A stretch of 64,000 nt of DNA from Rheum nobile (GCA_027886185.1 WOAB01000619.1:6014001-6078000); one strand, 5' to 3'. Shown: positions 33,761 through 59,794, numbered from the stretch's first letter. Translations and numbers: made by a program. The notes: generated by a model from the sequence alone, not told the origin.

Positions 33761-34089
33761 TTTCTTGTGTGCATCTTCAAAACCACGTACTTCTTCCTTG
33801 TCTACGTACTTGTTTTCATATTGACTACGTCAAGTTCTTTTCTAATTTTTTTTCCCGACTATCATGGGTTTCACTAACTCATGTTTCATCAAGTAATTAA
33901 GCCCATAATCTCTTACTTAATTTTATAGTCTACAATTTACTCCCTCTGATAATCTTTGATGGTCCTTTTACCACTTTCACACAAATAAATAAAAATATCT
34001 TAGTCTAAAATACCCTCATCCAAGTAATCAATAATGAATCAATAGAGGGAGTATATATTAGTCTAAAATATATAGGAGTATGTAATCAA
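33761..34089 (+). repeat. third copy of the NPC 3' flank
   Basis: From TTTCTTGTGTGCATCTTC to the LINE junction at 34090 it repeats 39620-39946 and inverse 42783-43108, including the embedded Stowaway MITE. No NPC exon precedes it here. Confidence 0.8.
33940..34051. mobile_element. Stowaway-like MITE, copy 1
   Basis: It is 112 bp with ends CTCCCTCTGAT and, reversed, CTCCCTCTATT, flanked by TA on both sides (33938-33939 and 34052-34053). This fits Tc1/mariner Stowaway termini. It was carried as part of the duplicated NPC 3' flank. Confidence 0.85.
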
Positions 34090-35622
34090 TTCCAATGATA
34101 GATGGCCCTTGTGGTGTGCCTCTCCAGCCAGATGCTCATGTTTCAAAGAATATAGGCTTTGACCCAAATGGTCCAGATATTCACACACTGCTCAGCAAGC
34201 TCGAACACTGATCGGGCAAGGCAAGCCTTGTTCCTGGAGAGCAGCTCCGTTATGCCGATGCCTCCCTCCTCCTTGGGCTTGCATACTCAATCCCATGCCA
34301 GTAGATTTCGACGCCCCTAGTCCCTCCCTGACTAAAGAAAGTTGCGCAGCAGGTTGACAATTTTATCAATAACATTGTAAGGGAACATGAAAACATTTGC
34401 TCAGTAGAACTGAATACCCATGAGGACTGATTTGAGGATCTCCAATCTCCCTGCATAAGAGAGGCATCTGGCTGCTCATGCATGAATTCTGCTAGTCATC
34501 CGAGCAATCAGGGGGAAGTAATCTCCAGTAGAGGGCTTTTTGGGGCCAAGTGGAACCCATAGATACCTCATTCGCAAGCTCCCCGCACTGAACCCCAATT
34601 GTGTCGCAATCTTGTCTTGAGTAGTGGGGTCAACACCACCAAAGAACATATGAGTCTTAAGCAAATTCGCTTGCAGACCAGATAGCGCATCAAACTCAAC
34701 AAGAGCATCCTTCAATAACTTAATAGAGATCAGGTCTCCTCGACAAAACAGTAGCAGATCATTTGCAAAGCAGAGGTGTGTAATTCCCGCCCTAGAGCAT
34801 TTCGAATGAAATTTAAAAATCAGGCGTATTTGTGTGGATCTTGATAAGTCGAGACATGAACTCCATGGAAATCACAAACAAGTAGGGAGACATGGGGCAC
34901 CCCTGCCTAATTCCCCTACGGCCAGGGAAGTATTCTTGATAGCTGCCTTGGATATTAATGGAGTAAGTTTCGGTGGATATGCAGGTTTTGATCAAACTAA
35001 TGAAGTGGACTGAGAATCCGAACTCAGCCAAAGCAAGAAGAATGAAATCATGGCTTACGGAATCAAATGCCTTGCACATGTCGACTTTGATCGCACATCT
35101 CGGTGAAGCATTAGTCGAGCCATATCCTCTCATGAGCTCTTGGGCTACCAGAATATTGTGGCGTATGGAGCGCCCCGGCACAAAAGCACTTTAGTTATTA
35201 CCAACAATTTGAGCCACTACCACCTTTAGTTTGCAAGCCAGCAGCTTAGTAACAAATTTATAGAGCAGATTACAACAAGAAATTGGCATGTAGTCACCAA
35301 TAGAGAGGGGGTTTATAGACTTTGGAGTCAGGGAAATATCATAATGGTTTAGTTGTTTTAAGAGCTTCCCATTAGTGAAGAATTGTACCATAAAATCACA
35401 CACATCCCTCCCCACAATCTCCCAGGAGGCTTTAAAAAACTCGGCATTAAACCCATCCGGCCCTGGGGCTTTAGTATCCCCAAAGGAGAAAATTGCAGCT
35501 TTAATGTCAGCCCCGCAAGGGGTCACATTCAGTTCTGCTCTCAGTTCATTCGACAACACAAGCCCTAGGGAGAAGGGGAGGGAGGAAAGAGAAGAGTTCT
35601 GACCTGTAGTGGATCCCAGAAA
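34090..35622 (-). pseudogene. LINE reverse transcriptase, left-arm copy
   Basis: The minus-strand frames give KAPGPDGFNAEFFKASWEIV, MPGRSIRHNILVAQELMRGY, KVDMCKAFDSVSHDFILLAL and GRRGIRQGCPMSPYLFVISM, which are L1-type RT motifs. The catalytic box reads CFANDLLLFC, with FAND instead of FADD. Several stops interrupt it. It joins the 3' flank of NPC at 34090. Confidence 0.85.
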
Positions 35623-37489
35623 GGAAACATCAGACTTTTGTTTTAGAGGAAACATCCAAATATAATGAGTATAATCATCTAATAAAACATTATAATATTT
35701 AAGCATAGAATTACTAGGAATGGGAGATGTCCATAAATCTCAATGTTCAAAAGGAATAGAAGTTTTAGAAACACACTTTGAAAAAGGGTAAACGAACAGG
35801 TTTCCCTAACTGGCATGCTTGATAGAGATGAAAATCATTTCTTTTGTTACATTGAATATTAGAAAACGACACTAATTTTTGGAGGACCAGAACGGCAGGA
35901 TGGCCGAGACATCGGTGCTAGACTCGGGGAGAAGACTTTTATTTGGGTTGTGAGGGCCTTGTGTGGTGTGTAGGCTGACTCGTGAAGCGGGTATAGATCT
36001 CCATCACTATTGCACATGTGGATCTCTCTCTTGGTTTAATAATCTTTCACAAAAAAACCAAATGGATCAAATCTAACAAAACAATTATGATCAGTTGTAA
36101 ATCGATGAGCATATATGAGATTTTTGATGAGATGAGGTGTGACAAGGACATAAGGTAATTTGAAGGGTTTTTTGTTGATCTTGAGGTCGTTTGGCCGATT
36201 TTAGTGATGGGAATATTGGTTACGTTACCCACAATAACTTGTTGAGAAGATTTACAACTTTGATTAGAAACAATGTTGAGGATCTCTAAGTTTGAAGCCA
36301 TATGTGATGATGCACTAGAGTCCATGAATCATACATTTTCTGGCTATTGATGCATGGTCATACTGTCCATGGCTTGCAGTAAAGCATTTTAATCACTATT
36401 AGGGTACCCATTGAACGGTTGACCCGCACAAAAGGATTAAGCAGGGGAAAAAAACTGTTGTTGTTGAATCTGGGGCCAAGGTCCGAGAATTCATGCACTC
36501 ATATTGCCCCACTTTTGTTGGTTTCAGTTGTTGAACCATGGTTGCTGCCTCTATTGAGCCCAAGGAGGAGACGTGTATCACCCACGACCACCACCGCGGC
36601 CTCTGCCACAGTCGTGCCTGCCACCAAGACTATCACCGCGGTTGTTGTTGTTTTGTTGTGGCGGTGTAGGTTGTTCCCTGGTGGTCGGCAACTTCTCTAG
36701 GTTGTCAAGAGTCTTGATGCTGGTAGTTTCCAGGAGAGCACTGTTGGTGGATGCTTGGTTGTTCAAACGACGAAATTCCTCTAAGAGAAGCATTGAGCGG
36801 GTCTGATGAAATGTCGGGAAAGGTTGCTGACATGGGATGATTGCTGCCATTGTTGTAGTATCATTGTTTAGGTGCCAGATAGTTTGGAGAACCAGGGTTT
36901 CGTCATAGATTGGGTGATCAACATCAGAGAGAGCATCAACGAAAGTCTTTAGTTTCTGGCAAGTGCTCTATGACACACATGGTACCTTGGACAGTACCAC
37001 GAAATTGCGCCTCTATATGAATGGCATAAGACTTCTTATTGTCTCTGGACAGATTTTCAGTGGATGTTCAGAGAATTTGAGCAGATGTGTCGGACTTCAT
37101 GACAATGTCAAATATGTTCATAGATACGGATCAATAGATCCATGAGAGGATAATATAATCGAGATGTTGCATTCTGCATCGATGGGAGGGGGCGGTGTTG
37201 TTCCATGAATGTGATTCTTGAGACCAAATTTCCCTATAGTGACGAGAAAGAGTTCTTGCCACTTGTTGTAGTTTGAGGAGTTGAGGTTTAGGGTAACATG
37301 ACATGTGTCTTTATGGAGGCGACATAATAAGCATGGTGGGAAGAGGGGAGAGATGATGAGTTGGTTATAGCAGTGACAATGGGTGACGTGAGGTCACCGG
37401 AGCCATCAATAGACATGGTGGTGAAAGGACGTGGTGAGAAGAGAGGGAGAGAGGGTCGTTCTTTTAATTTGAAAAGGTTGTTGACACCA
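35623..37489 (-). pseudogene. copia gag-protease-integrase, left-arm copy
   Basis: On the minus strand the gag (MSIDGSGDLTSPIVTAITNS; later EFRRLNNQASTNSALLETTS), a protease start (MDSSASSHMASNLEILNIVS at 36325) and an integrase piece (MLKYYNVLLDDYTHYIWMFP) match the 45230-47111 copy. Frameshifts and stops are shared with it. Confidence 0.85.
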
Positions 37490-37650
37490 TGTGAGAATGT
37501 AAAAGTTCCCCTTAGGGTTTCCAATGTATTAGCACTCAATATATAAGGTGTTGCAAGAGTGATTTTTTGAAAGATACACCCGAATTATAAACAAATAAAC
37601 AACCCATTGAGCTAATTAAGGAAAACAGATGACACGTGAATTATATAACA
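37490..37650 (-). repeat. copia 5' LTR, left-arm copy
   Basis: On the minus strand it runs TGTTATATAATTCACG...TTCTCACA, equivalent to 45070-45229. It marks the copia/NPC intron boundary in the left arm. Confidence 0.8.
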
Positions 37651-38485
37651 ACCTAAGATCGCTTTTTTGAAACACTTAATTTTCACATTTGAGTTAATTT
37701 ATAGTTGAAAAATATTTTCAAGTAATAATTTAAAACTTACAATATTTCAAAAGTGAACACTCTCAAAAGCTCAAAAATAATAAAACAAGTTTGAGGATGA
37801 ATCATACGAGAACAAAAGCTTAAATGTGAACATGTAGTATGGAATTTATAAGCATAGCGAATAAAAAGAATACATCCATATTATATTAAAATAATGTGTA
37901 CTAATGTCTACACAATGCAAATATTATACTAAGTCTGCATAAATTTTGTATTGACAATTTATTGAAAATCGCATCTTCATAAATGTTATATGTGTACATC
38001 GATTTATTGAAAAATGTGTGTGCATAAATTTTGTAGTAGATATTCATGGTTTCTTATACTTGTTCATTATGCATCATTCTTATATTTACATTAAGCGCAT
38101 ATTCTCACCTGAATCAAATCCAAGACGTGAATTAAGTGCCTCGTATGGAAGACGAAAGGAAAGGATTCTCGTATATATGAAACTTTTTAATTTGTCAAGT
38201 CTAGCTACATCACTAGATGTTCAATCTCCACCGTACGGCTTTTTATTAGAAATGGGTGAACCCTAGAAAGAGAAAACAAAATTGGAAAACATAGTTTTAC
38301 CAACGTAACTCTGGTGGTAGAATTGAGTACGTACACTCGGTATATTTCACACGTACATGACATCCTATCATAAATACTTATACATAGATTTGATCATGTG
38401 CGTGCTACATATAAATATATATGTAGTATAGTGGAACATAAGTTTAATCGTTTGACGTTGATCGTGGATATTGGACGGGGGTCAG

Positions 38486-39579
38486 ACAACTTAGGCAGTT
38501 GAAGTACCTAAAACACTTCCACCAATTCGACGTGGAATTCAAGTCCCACTACAAGAAGGGCAATCTCCCCAACTACGTGGTCATCGAACAACGGTTCTTC
38601 GACATGAAGAAGTTGCCAGCCAACGACGTTCACACGCACCATGACATGTACCAGGGCCAGAAGTTTGTCAAGGAAGTGTATGAAGCGCTGAGATCGAGCC
38701 CTCAGTGGAGCAAGATGCTCTTCGTAGTCGTCTACGATGAGCACGGCGGGTTCTACGACCACGTTCCCACCCCCGTCCACGGCGTCCCCAACCCTGACAG
38801 GCCTCCTGGGCCCCGCTCCCTATAACTTCAACTTCGACCGCCTAGGGGTCCGTTTGCCCGCCATTCTCATATCTCCGAGGATTCACCCCGGAACAGGTAC
38901 ATATATACGTACCCACGCACCCCCGGCCTAGAACAGTTAATGTTTACATTATATATTATAAACATGTACGTTAATAACATGCATGCATGCAGTGCTACAT
39001 GAGCCATCGGGACCATATCCTACGTCGCAATTTGAGCATTCCTCAATTCCAGCGACCGTGAAGAAGATGTTTAACCTGAGGGAGTTCTTAAAAGAACGCG
39101 ACGCGTGGGCTAGCACATTCGAGGGCGTCTTAACTATGGAGACCTAGAACAGACTGCCCAGGTACATAATATTATATCGATCCCTTGCCTCTTCTTAGTC
39201 TGTTCCTGTCAAATTTCCACATTTATTTATGTTATAAGCGTGGCGTAGTGTGTACTGTACCAAAGATATAGCTAGGAATATATATATATCTATATATATG
39301 ACACGGTGGTGGCGTGGTGCAGTTACATTGTCGGAGGCAGTGAGGACGCGGAGTGAAGAAGCGGACGAAGAGAGAGAGGTGTCGGATTTCCAGAAGGAGC
39401 TAGTGCAGTTGGCAGCCTGCTTGAAGGGAGACCACAAGCTCCACTCCTACCCGCACCACCTCGTAGCCGGCACGAAGGTCAAGCACGCTGCTCATTATGT
39501 CAACAACGCCTTCTCGGTATTCAAGTGGAAGCTTTATCTTCAAAGCTTCTTCTCTTGCTTCACCGCTGCCAACAACTAA
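38486..39579 (+). pseudogene. partial inverted NPC copy (exons 3-5 only)
   Basis: Exons equivalent to those of the intact gene lie at 38486-38896, 38993-39161 and 39323-39579, with GT-AG borders kept. Exon 3 has a 1-bp insertion at about 38798 (PNPDRPPGP and stop instead of PNPDGLLGP). Exon 4 lacks 2 bp near 39144, giving a TAG. The conserved NDDHP of the catalytic region is NDVHT. Exons 1-2 and a promoter are absent, so it is not a functional paralogue. It faces the intact gene in the opposite direction. Confidence 0.92.
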
Positions 39580-39796
39580 ACACCCCACTTGAAACCTTAT
39601 CACCTACGCTTTCTAACTTTCTTGTATGCATCTTCAAAACCACGTACTTCTTCCTTGTCTACGTACTTGTTTTCATATTGACTACGTCAAGTTCTTTTCT
39701 AAATATTTTTCCCGACTATCATCGGTTTCACTAACTCATGTTTCATCAAGTAATTAAGCCCATAATCTCTTACTTAATTTTATAGTCTACAATTTA

Positions 39797-39908
39797 CTCC
39801 CTCCGATAATCTTTGATGGTCCTTTTACCATTTTCACACAAATAAATAAATATATCTTAGTCTAAAATACCCTCATCCAAGTAATCAATAATGAATTAAT
39901 AGAGGGAG
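39797..39908. mobile_element. Stowaway-like MITE, copy 2
   Basis: The same 112-bp element sits in the 3' flank of the NPC pseudogene copy, with CTCCCTCCGAT/GAGGGAG ends and TA on both sides. Confidence 0.85.
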
Positions 39909-40117
39909 TATATATTAGTCTAAAATATATAGGAGTATGTAATCAATTCCAATGATAGATGGCCCTTGTGGTGTGCCTCTCCAGCCAGATGCTCATGTTT
40001 CAAAGAATATAGGCTTTGACCCAAATGGTCCAGATATTCACACACTGCTCAGGAAGCTCGAACACTGATTGGGCAAGGCAAGCCTTGTTCCTGGAGAGCA
40101 GCTCCGTTATGCCGATG

Positions 40118-40241
40118 GTTTCCAGTGAACCTTTCGAGTCGACTGCTACTTGCTCGAACTCGAGCAAGAATGAGGTCCCCCCCTTTTCCTTCTAAAGGAG
40201 GCAGACGCTCTGACGGGGACTCTGGCAGAGGCCGCGGTGGG
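40118..40241. other. filler DNA at the inverted-repeat turn
   Basis: About 124 bp between the left arm's LINE end and the spacer copia fragment. Most of it matches nothing else I could find in the window. Its right end repeats GGCAGAGGCCGCGGTGG, which recurs 50 bp later in the copia gag tail, suggesting template slippage during joining. Confidence 0.55.
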
Positions 40242-42782
40242 GGTCTTGGTGGCAGGCACGACTGTGGCAGAGGCCGCGGTGGTGGTCGTGTGTGATACAC
40301 GTCTCCTCCTTGGGCTCAATAGAGGCAGCAACCATGGTTCAACAACTGAAACCAACAAAAGTGGGGCAATATGAGTGCATGAATTCTCGGACCTTGGCCC
40401 CAGATTCAACAACAACAGTCTTCTTCCCCTGCTTAATCCTTTTGTGCGGGTCAACGGTTCAATGCGTACCCTAATAGTGATTAAAATGCTTTACTGCAAG
40501 CCATGGACAATATGACCATGCATCAATAGCCAGAAAATGTATGATTCATGGACTCTAGTGCATCATCACATATGGCTTCAAACTTAGAGATCCTCAACAT
40601 TGTTTCTAATCAAAGTTGTAAATCTTCTCAACAAGTTATTGTGGGTAACGTAACCAATATTCCCATCACTAAAATCGGCCAAACGACCTCAAGATCAACA
40701 AAAAACCCTTCAAATTACCTTATGTCCTTGTCACACCTCATCTCATCAAAAATCTCATATATGCTCGTCGATTTACAACTGATCATAATTGTTTTGTTAG
40801 ATTTGATCCATTTGGTTTTTCTGTGAAAGATTATTAAACCGAGAGAGAGATCCACATGTGCAATAGTGATGGAGATCTGTACCCGCTTCACGAGTCAGCC
40901 TACACACCACACAAGGCCCTCACAACCCAAATAAAAGTCTTCTCCCCGAGTCTAGCACCGATGTCTCGGCCATCCTGCCGTTCTGGTCCTCCAAAAATTA
41001 GTGTCGTTTTCTAATATTCAATGTAACAAAAGAAATGATTTTCATCTCTATCAAGCATGCCAATTAGGGAAACCTGTTCGTTTACCCTTTTTCAAAGTGT
41101 GTTTCTAAAACTTCTATTCCTTTTGAACATTGAGATTTATGGACATCTCCCATTCCTAGTAATTCTATGCTTAAATATTATAATGTTTTATTAGATGATT
41201 ATACTCATTATATTTGGATGTTTCCTCTAAAACAAAAGTCTGATGTTTCCTTTCTGGGATCCACTACAGGTCAGAACTCTTCTCTTCCCTCCCTCCCCTT
41301 CTCCCTAGGGCTTGTGTTGTCGAATGAACTGAGAGCAGAACTGAATGGGACCCCTTGCGGGGCTGACATTAAAGCTGCAATTTTCTCCTTTGGGGATACT
41401 AAAGCCACAGGGCCGGATGGGTTTAATGCCGAGTTTTTTAAAGCCTCTTGGGAGATTGTGGGGAGGGATGTGTGTGATTTTGTGGTGCAATTCTTCACTA
41501 ATGGGAAGCTCTTAAAACAACTAAACCATTATGATATTTCCCTGGCTCCAAAGTCTAATAACCCCCTCTCTTTGGTGACTACATGCCAATTTCTTGTTGT
41601 AATCTGCTCTATAAATTTGTTACTAAGCTGCTGGCTTGCAAACTAAAGGTGGCAGTGGCTCAAATTGTTGGTAATCACTAGAGTGCTTTTGTGCCGGGGC
41701 GCTCCATACGCCACAATATTCTGGTAGCCCAAGAGCTCATGAGAGGATATGGCTCGACTAATGCTTCACCGAGATGTGCGATCAAAGTCGACATGTGCAA
41801 GGCCTTTGATTCCGTAAGCCATGATTTCATTCTTCTTGCCTTGGCTGAGTTTGGATTCTCGGTCCACTTCATCAGTTTGATCAAAACCTGCATATCCACC
41901 AAAACTTACTCCATTAATATCCAAGGCAGCTATCAAGAATACTTCCCTGGCCGTAGGGGAATTAGGCAGGGGTTCCCCATGTCACCCTACTTGTTTGTGA
42001 TTTCCATGGAATTCATGTCTCGACTTATCATGATCCACACAAATACGCCTGATTTTTAACTTTCATTCGAAATGCTCTAGGGCAGGAATTACACACCTCT
42101 GCTTTGCAAATGATCTGCTACTGTTTTGTCGAGGAGACCTGATCTCTATTAAGTTGTTGAAGGATGCTCTTGTTGAGTTTGATGCGCTATCTGGTCTGCA
42201 AGCGAATTTGCTTAAGACTCATATGTTCTTTGGTGGTGTTGACCCCACTACTCAAGACAAGATTGCGATACAATTGGGGTTCAGTGCGGGGAGCTTGCCA
42301 ATGAGGTATCTAGGGGTTCCACTTGGCCCCAAAAAGCCCTCTACTGGAGATTACTTCCCCCTGATTGCTCGGATGACTAGCAGAATTCATGCATGAGCAG
42401 CCAAATGCCTCTCTTATGCAGGGAGATTGGAGATCCTCAAATCAGTCCTCATGGGTATTCAGTTCTACTGAGCAAATGTTTTCATGTTCCCTTACAATGT
42501 TATTGATAAAATTGTCAACCTGTTGCGCAACTTTCTTTAGTCAGGGAGGGACTAGGGGCGTCGAAATCTACTGGCATGGGATTGAGTATGCAAGCCCAAG
42601 GAGGAGGGAGGCATCGGCATAACGGAGCTGCTCTCCAGGAACAAGGCTTGCCTTGCCCGATCAGTGTTCGAGCTTGCTGAGCAGTGTGTGAATATCTGGA
42701 CCATTTGGGTCAAAGCCTATATTCTTTGAAACATGAGCATCTGGCTGGAGAGGCACACCACAAGGGCCATCTATCATTGGAA
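40242..42782 (+). mobile_element. spacer copia/LINE fragment (third copy)
   Basis: It carries a copia gag tail, protease start (MDSSASSHMASNLEILNIVS, 40548), integrase piece (MLKYYNVLLDDYTHYIWMFP, 41167) and LINE RT (41251-42782; GPDGFNAEFFKASWEIVGRD, MPGRSIRHNILVAQELMRGY). It is a direct repeat of 46090-48643 and an inverted repeat of 34090-36640. It is joined to the NPC 3' flank at 42782, the same joint as at 34090 and 39947. Confidence 0.85.
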
Positions 42783-42820
42783 TTGATTACATACTCCTAT
42801 ATATTTTAGACTAATATATA

Positions 42821-42932
42821 CTCCCTCTATTGATTCATTATTGATTACTTGGATGAGGGTATTTTAGACTAAGATATTTTTATTTATTTGTGTGAAAGTG
42901 GTAAAAGGACCATCAAAGATTATCAGAGGGAG
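42821..42932. mobile_element. Stowaway-like MITE, copy 3
   Basis: It lies in the 3' flank of the intact NPC gene, about 220 bp past the stop codon, so it probably falls in or near the 3' UTR. TA flanks both ends. Confidence 0.85.
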
Positions 42933-43148
42933 TAAATTGTAGACTATAAAATTAAGTAAGAGATTATGGGCTTAATTACTTGATGAAACATGAGTTAGTG
43001 AAACCCATGATAGTCGGGAAAAAAATTAGAAAAGAACTTGACGTAGTCAATATGAAAACAAGTACGTAGACAAGGAAGAAGTACGTGGTTTTGAAGATGC
43101 ACACAAGAAAGTTAGAAAGCGTAGGTGATAAGGTTTCAAGTGGGGTGT

Positions 43149-57188
<14,040 letters not shown>

Positions 57189-57297
57189 TCTACGTACGTT
57201 GATCAATTTCGATTCTTCAATCTCTTAATTTAATTGCTTGGGTTGGCTGTCTGTGGACTGTGGCCGTGGGGGATCGATGATCTAGCTGTTTTCATTG

Positions 57298-57305
57298 TAT
57301 TTATA
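57298..57305 (-). promoter_or_regulatory. NPC TATA box
   Basis: TATAAATA on the minus strand lies 110 bp upstream of the ATG, which leaves room for a leader of about 80 nt. It is the only canonical TATA in the 350 bp before the gene. A decayed LINE ends about 230 bp further upstream, so the promoter may be short. Confidence 0.55.
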
Positions 57306-57599
57306 ACAAAGTTGTTTAATTATAGTTTTACTTTTATGTGTGTTGGCATATGGTATGGGCCTAGCTACTACATGCCTATATTTTATATATTCAATAATTG
57401 GTTCCCCCTAGCTATAGCTACAATGTGCACATAGAATTGAGAATAACTTTGACATATTATGCTGATCAATGATCTGGATTTGAATTGGATCACATGTCCG
57501 GTTCTAAATAAATCATATAATATACGTACGATATTTTTTTCAATTAAAAAAAAAAATAGGTTGGCATCCTTACGGATGAAAGCCTGAAGCTCTAAACCG

Positions 57600-58030
57600 G
57601 ACCTAAGGTCCACAGAATACGTCGAGTGACCTAGTCGCGCGATATCTGCCACGCAATTCACCTCGTGGAAGACATGACCAAATTGCACTTCAGAGAAGGA
57701 GAGCAGGTCAACACGTACGGATGTCATCAATCACTGTTTCAATTTCCCAAGGGGCGCACGACCAAAGACTTGCAAGGACATTACTTACACACAGGTTATC
57801 TCCCTTAATCGAAATGTTTTTAAGACCAACAGTTTTGCCCCAAGGACACCTTGCCGAAGAGCAAGAGTTCCAGCCATCAGAGCACTTAAATTCTCACAGT
57901 TCAAGGATATTCCATCATAATATATTGTTTCAAATTTATCATTTCTAATAATGAATCCCGCAGAAGCGTTATTATTCACTAATTTGGATCCATCAAAATT
58001 GATTTTAAAGACCCCCGATGGCGGTTTTTT
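57600..58030 (-). pseudogene. LINE-2 RNase H domain
   Basis: FNFDGSKLVNNNASAGFIIR (first Asp), NLSALMAGTLALRQGVLGAK, then FSEVQFGHVFHEVNCVADIA with the HV-REAN-AD motif of plant LINE RNase H. The Glu of the second motif appears to be Ala (LSALMAG where LxAExxA is usual). One frame change lies near 57780. Confidence 0.75.
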
Positions 58031-58393
58031 CCATCTTAAATTTTTCCTTTTCCTTGGTTGTTGTTTTTTATTGTTTATTTTTATTGAATCATTATTAGAA
58101 TTATTTTTCGAATCTAATATGTGTTTTGATAAATTTGTTAATTAATGTTTTTTATAGGCACAGTATTATCAAGCCCAATTTTTTTTTTTGATTTCTCTGG
58201 TACCTGGCAAGTTTTTCAAGTTCTTTCTTCGTCAATTTACTATAAATGTCATTGAGTAAGTTGATTGGTCTTTCATTATCTGTATTTATAGTTTGGAGTA
58301 TAGTTCCTACTTTCCTATTGACTGACATAATTGTTTGTCTTGTATGGGGACACTTGATCGATCAGGAAATGACCAAGATCCTCACATAAATTG

Positions 58394-59794
58394 TCACAGG
58401 AAGAGCATTGGAGTAGTAGATGTACGCCTTTTATGGCTAGCATAGCTTTGGTAGGTAGACCATTGTTGAGTTTGAGTTAAATTGTAGTTGTTTTCATCCG
58501 AGACTTCTTTTTGAATTGTATCAAGATATCTATGCATATTAGTTAAACTGATATCATCTTTCTTATATTTTCTTTGATAATCAGTTTGTATTTCCTTCCT
58601 AATGTTCTCTTCACTTGAAATAATCATACAATTATGAGTTCTAATTTCCTTAATGATTTTCCTGCTTCTTCTCCCATTGGCAACCTGATGGAAGTACTTG
58701 GAGTTGACATAGTTTGAATTTAGGTGGTGTAGTTTTGCTCTTTGCTCCCAGTAGGCTCTATGAAAATCCAGGAGTTTTTTTTCTTTTTTCTTCATTAGAT
58801 TAGTCTATTTCTGAATAATATTTGGTGAGGGATTTATCAGTATAAAGTTATGAATAGACGTTAGATTATCTTCTATGTCCTCAAGTTGTCTAAAAATATT
58901 AGCAAACGTATTTTTATTCCACAACTTAGCTTTAACTTTTAATGCGTTTGTTTTTTTAACTAAATTAAACATGTAAGACCCTTCAACATTAGTTCTCCAT
59001 GCTTGTTTAACAATATTTTCAAAGTCTTTTCTTTTTAGCCACATTTTTTCAAATTTAAAAGGTTGGGCTCTCCTTTGTTGATTATTATCCAGATTAACAG
59101 AAATAGGGCAATGATCTGAGGATGAGAATACATTTTTTTAGAGACTACCAGGATACCATTGTATTATTTGGTTATGAACTAATGTACGATCCAATTTTTC
59201 ATAGATGTTATTATTTTCTGTACTATTCTTACGCCATGTGAAATTGTTCCCTTGTGTTGGTATATCTAAAAGATCTAGGTTATCCTTGAGGTTTAATAGT
59301 CTTTGAAATCTATGAGAGTTAGGAAAACTACCTCCCATTTTTTCATTACTATTTTGAATTTCATTTAAGTCACCCAGTAGGATACAGGGGAGATTAATTT
59401 GAGATATAAATTGGGTTAGAATATTCTAGAATTCCTATTTTTCACTGGACCGGGGAGGGGCATAGATAAAAATAATAAACATAGTGCAATCATTATCAAG
59501 TACTTTGTATTTGAAAGCTATGAACCTTTCTGATTGAAGGATCATTTCCAGAGTTTCATAGTGGAGTTGGTATGAATTCCACATTATACAGACACCCTCT
59601 GAAAGACCACGAACAGGGGACCAAATAATATTATCAAAGCATGCTTTTTTCCAAATCTGATCCTTAGGGCAATTATCCATTTTGGTTTCTAGAATGCCAA
59701 TAACTTGTATTTTTTCAATTTTACAAAGAGTTTCTATTTCTGTCCAAAAGTTCTTACGACTCAAGCCTCTACAGTTCCAAGTACATATCTTCAT
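58394..59794 (-). pseudogene. LINE-2 endonuclease and linker
   Basis: APE-type endonuclease: MKICTWNCRGLSRKN, GILETKMDN, CILLGDLNE-like text, LDLLDIPTQGNNFTWRKNST and KLDRTLVHNQIIQWYPGSL, then SSSDHCPISVNL. The WNCRG, ETK, GDLN, TW and SDH motifs are present in order. The linker (MWLKRKDFENIVKQAWRTNV; FHRAYWEQRAKLHHLNSNYV) continues to 58394. Stops at about 59430, 59140 and 58803 break the frame. Confidence 0.85.

Larger units (their letters stand above)
34090..40117 (+). repeat. left arm of a 6-kb inverted duplication
   Basis: This 6028-bp stretch is an inverted copy of 42612-48643. In + order it contains LINE (inverted), copia 5' half (inverted), NPC intron 2 end, NPC exons 3-5, the 3' flank with MITE, and a LINE tail. 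The spacer to the other arm is 2494 bp. Exon 3 differs by about a dozen substitutions and one indel in 410 bp by eye. The same copia-in-intron and LINE-in-copia joints are present in both arms, so duplication followed those insertions. Confidence 0.88.
57534..59794 (-). mobile_element. LINE-2: L1-type LINE lacking its RT
   Basis: On the minus strand an endonuclease opens at 59794 (MKICTWNCRGLSRKNFWTEI). A linker follows, then an RNase H domain (about 58030-57600), a short 3' region and an A-run end at about 57534. The RT core and zinc-binding domain expected between linker and RNase H are absent (junction about 58390-58150), so an internal deletion made it non-autonomous. Confidence 0.8.

Noticed and set aside
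38486..39579. Second functional NPC gene
   Set aside because: It lacks exons 1-2 and a promoter and has two frameshifts, so it is a partial inverted pseudogene copy.
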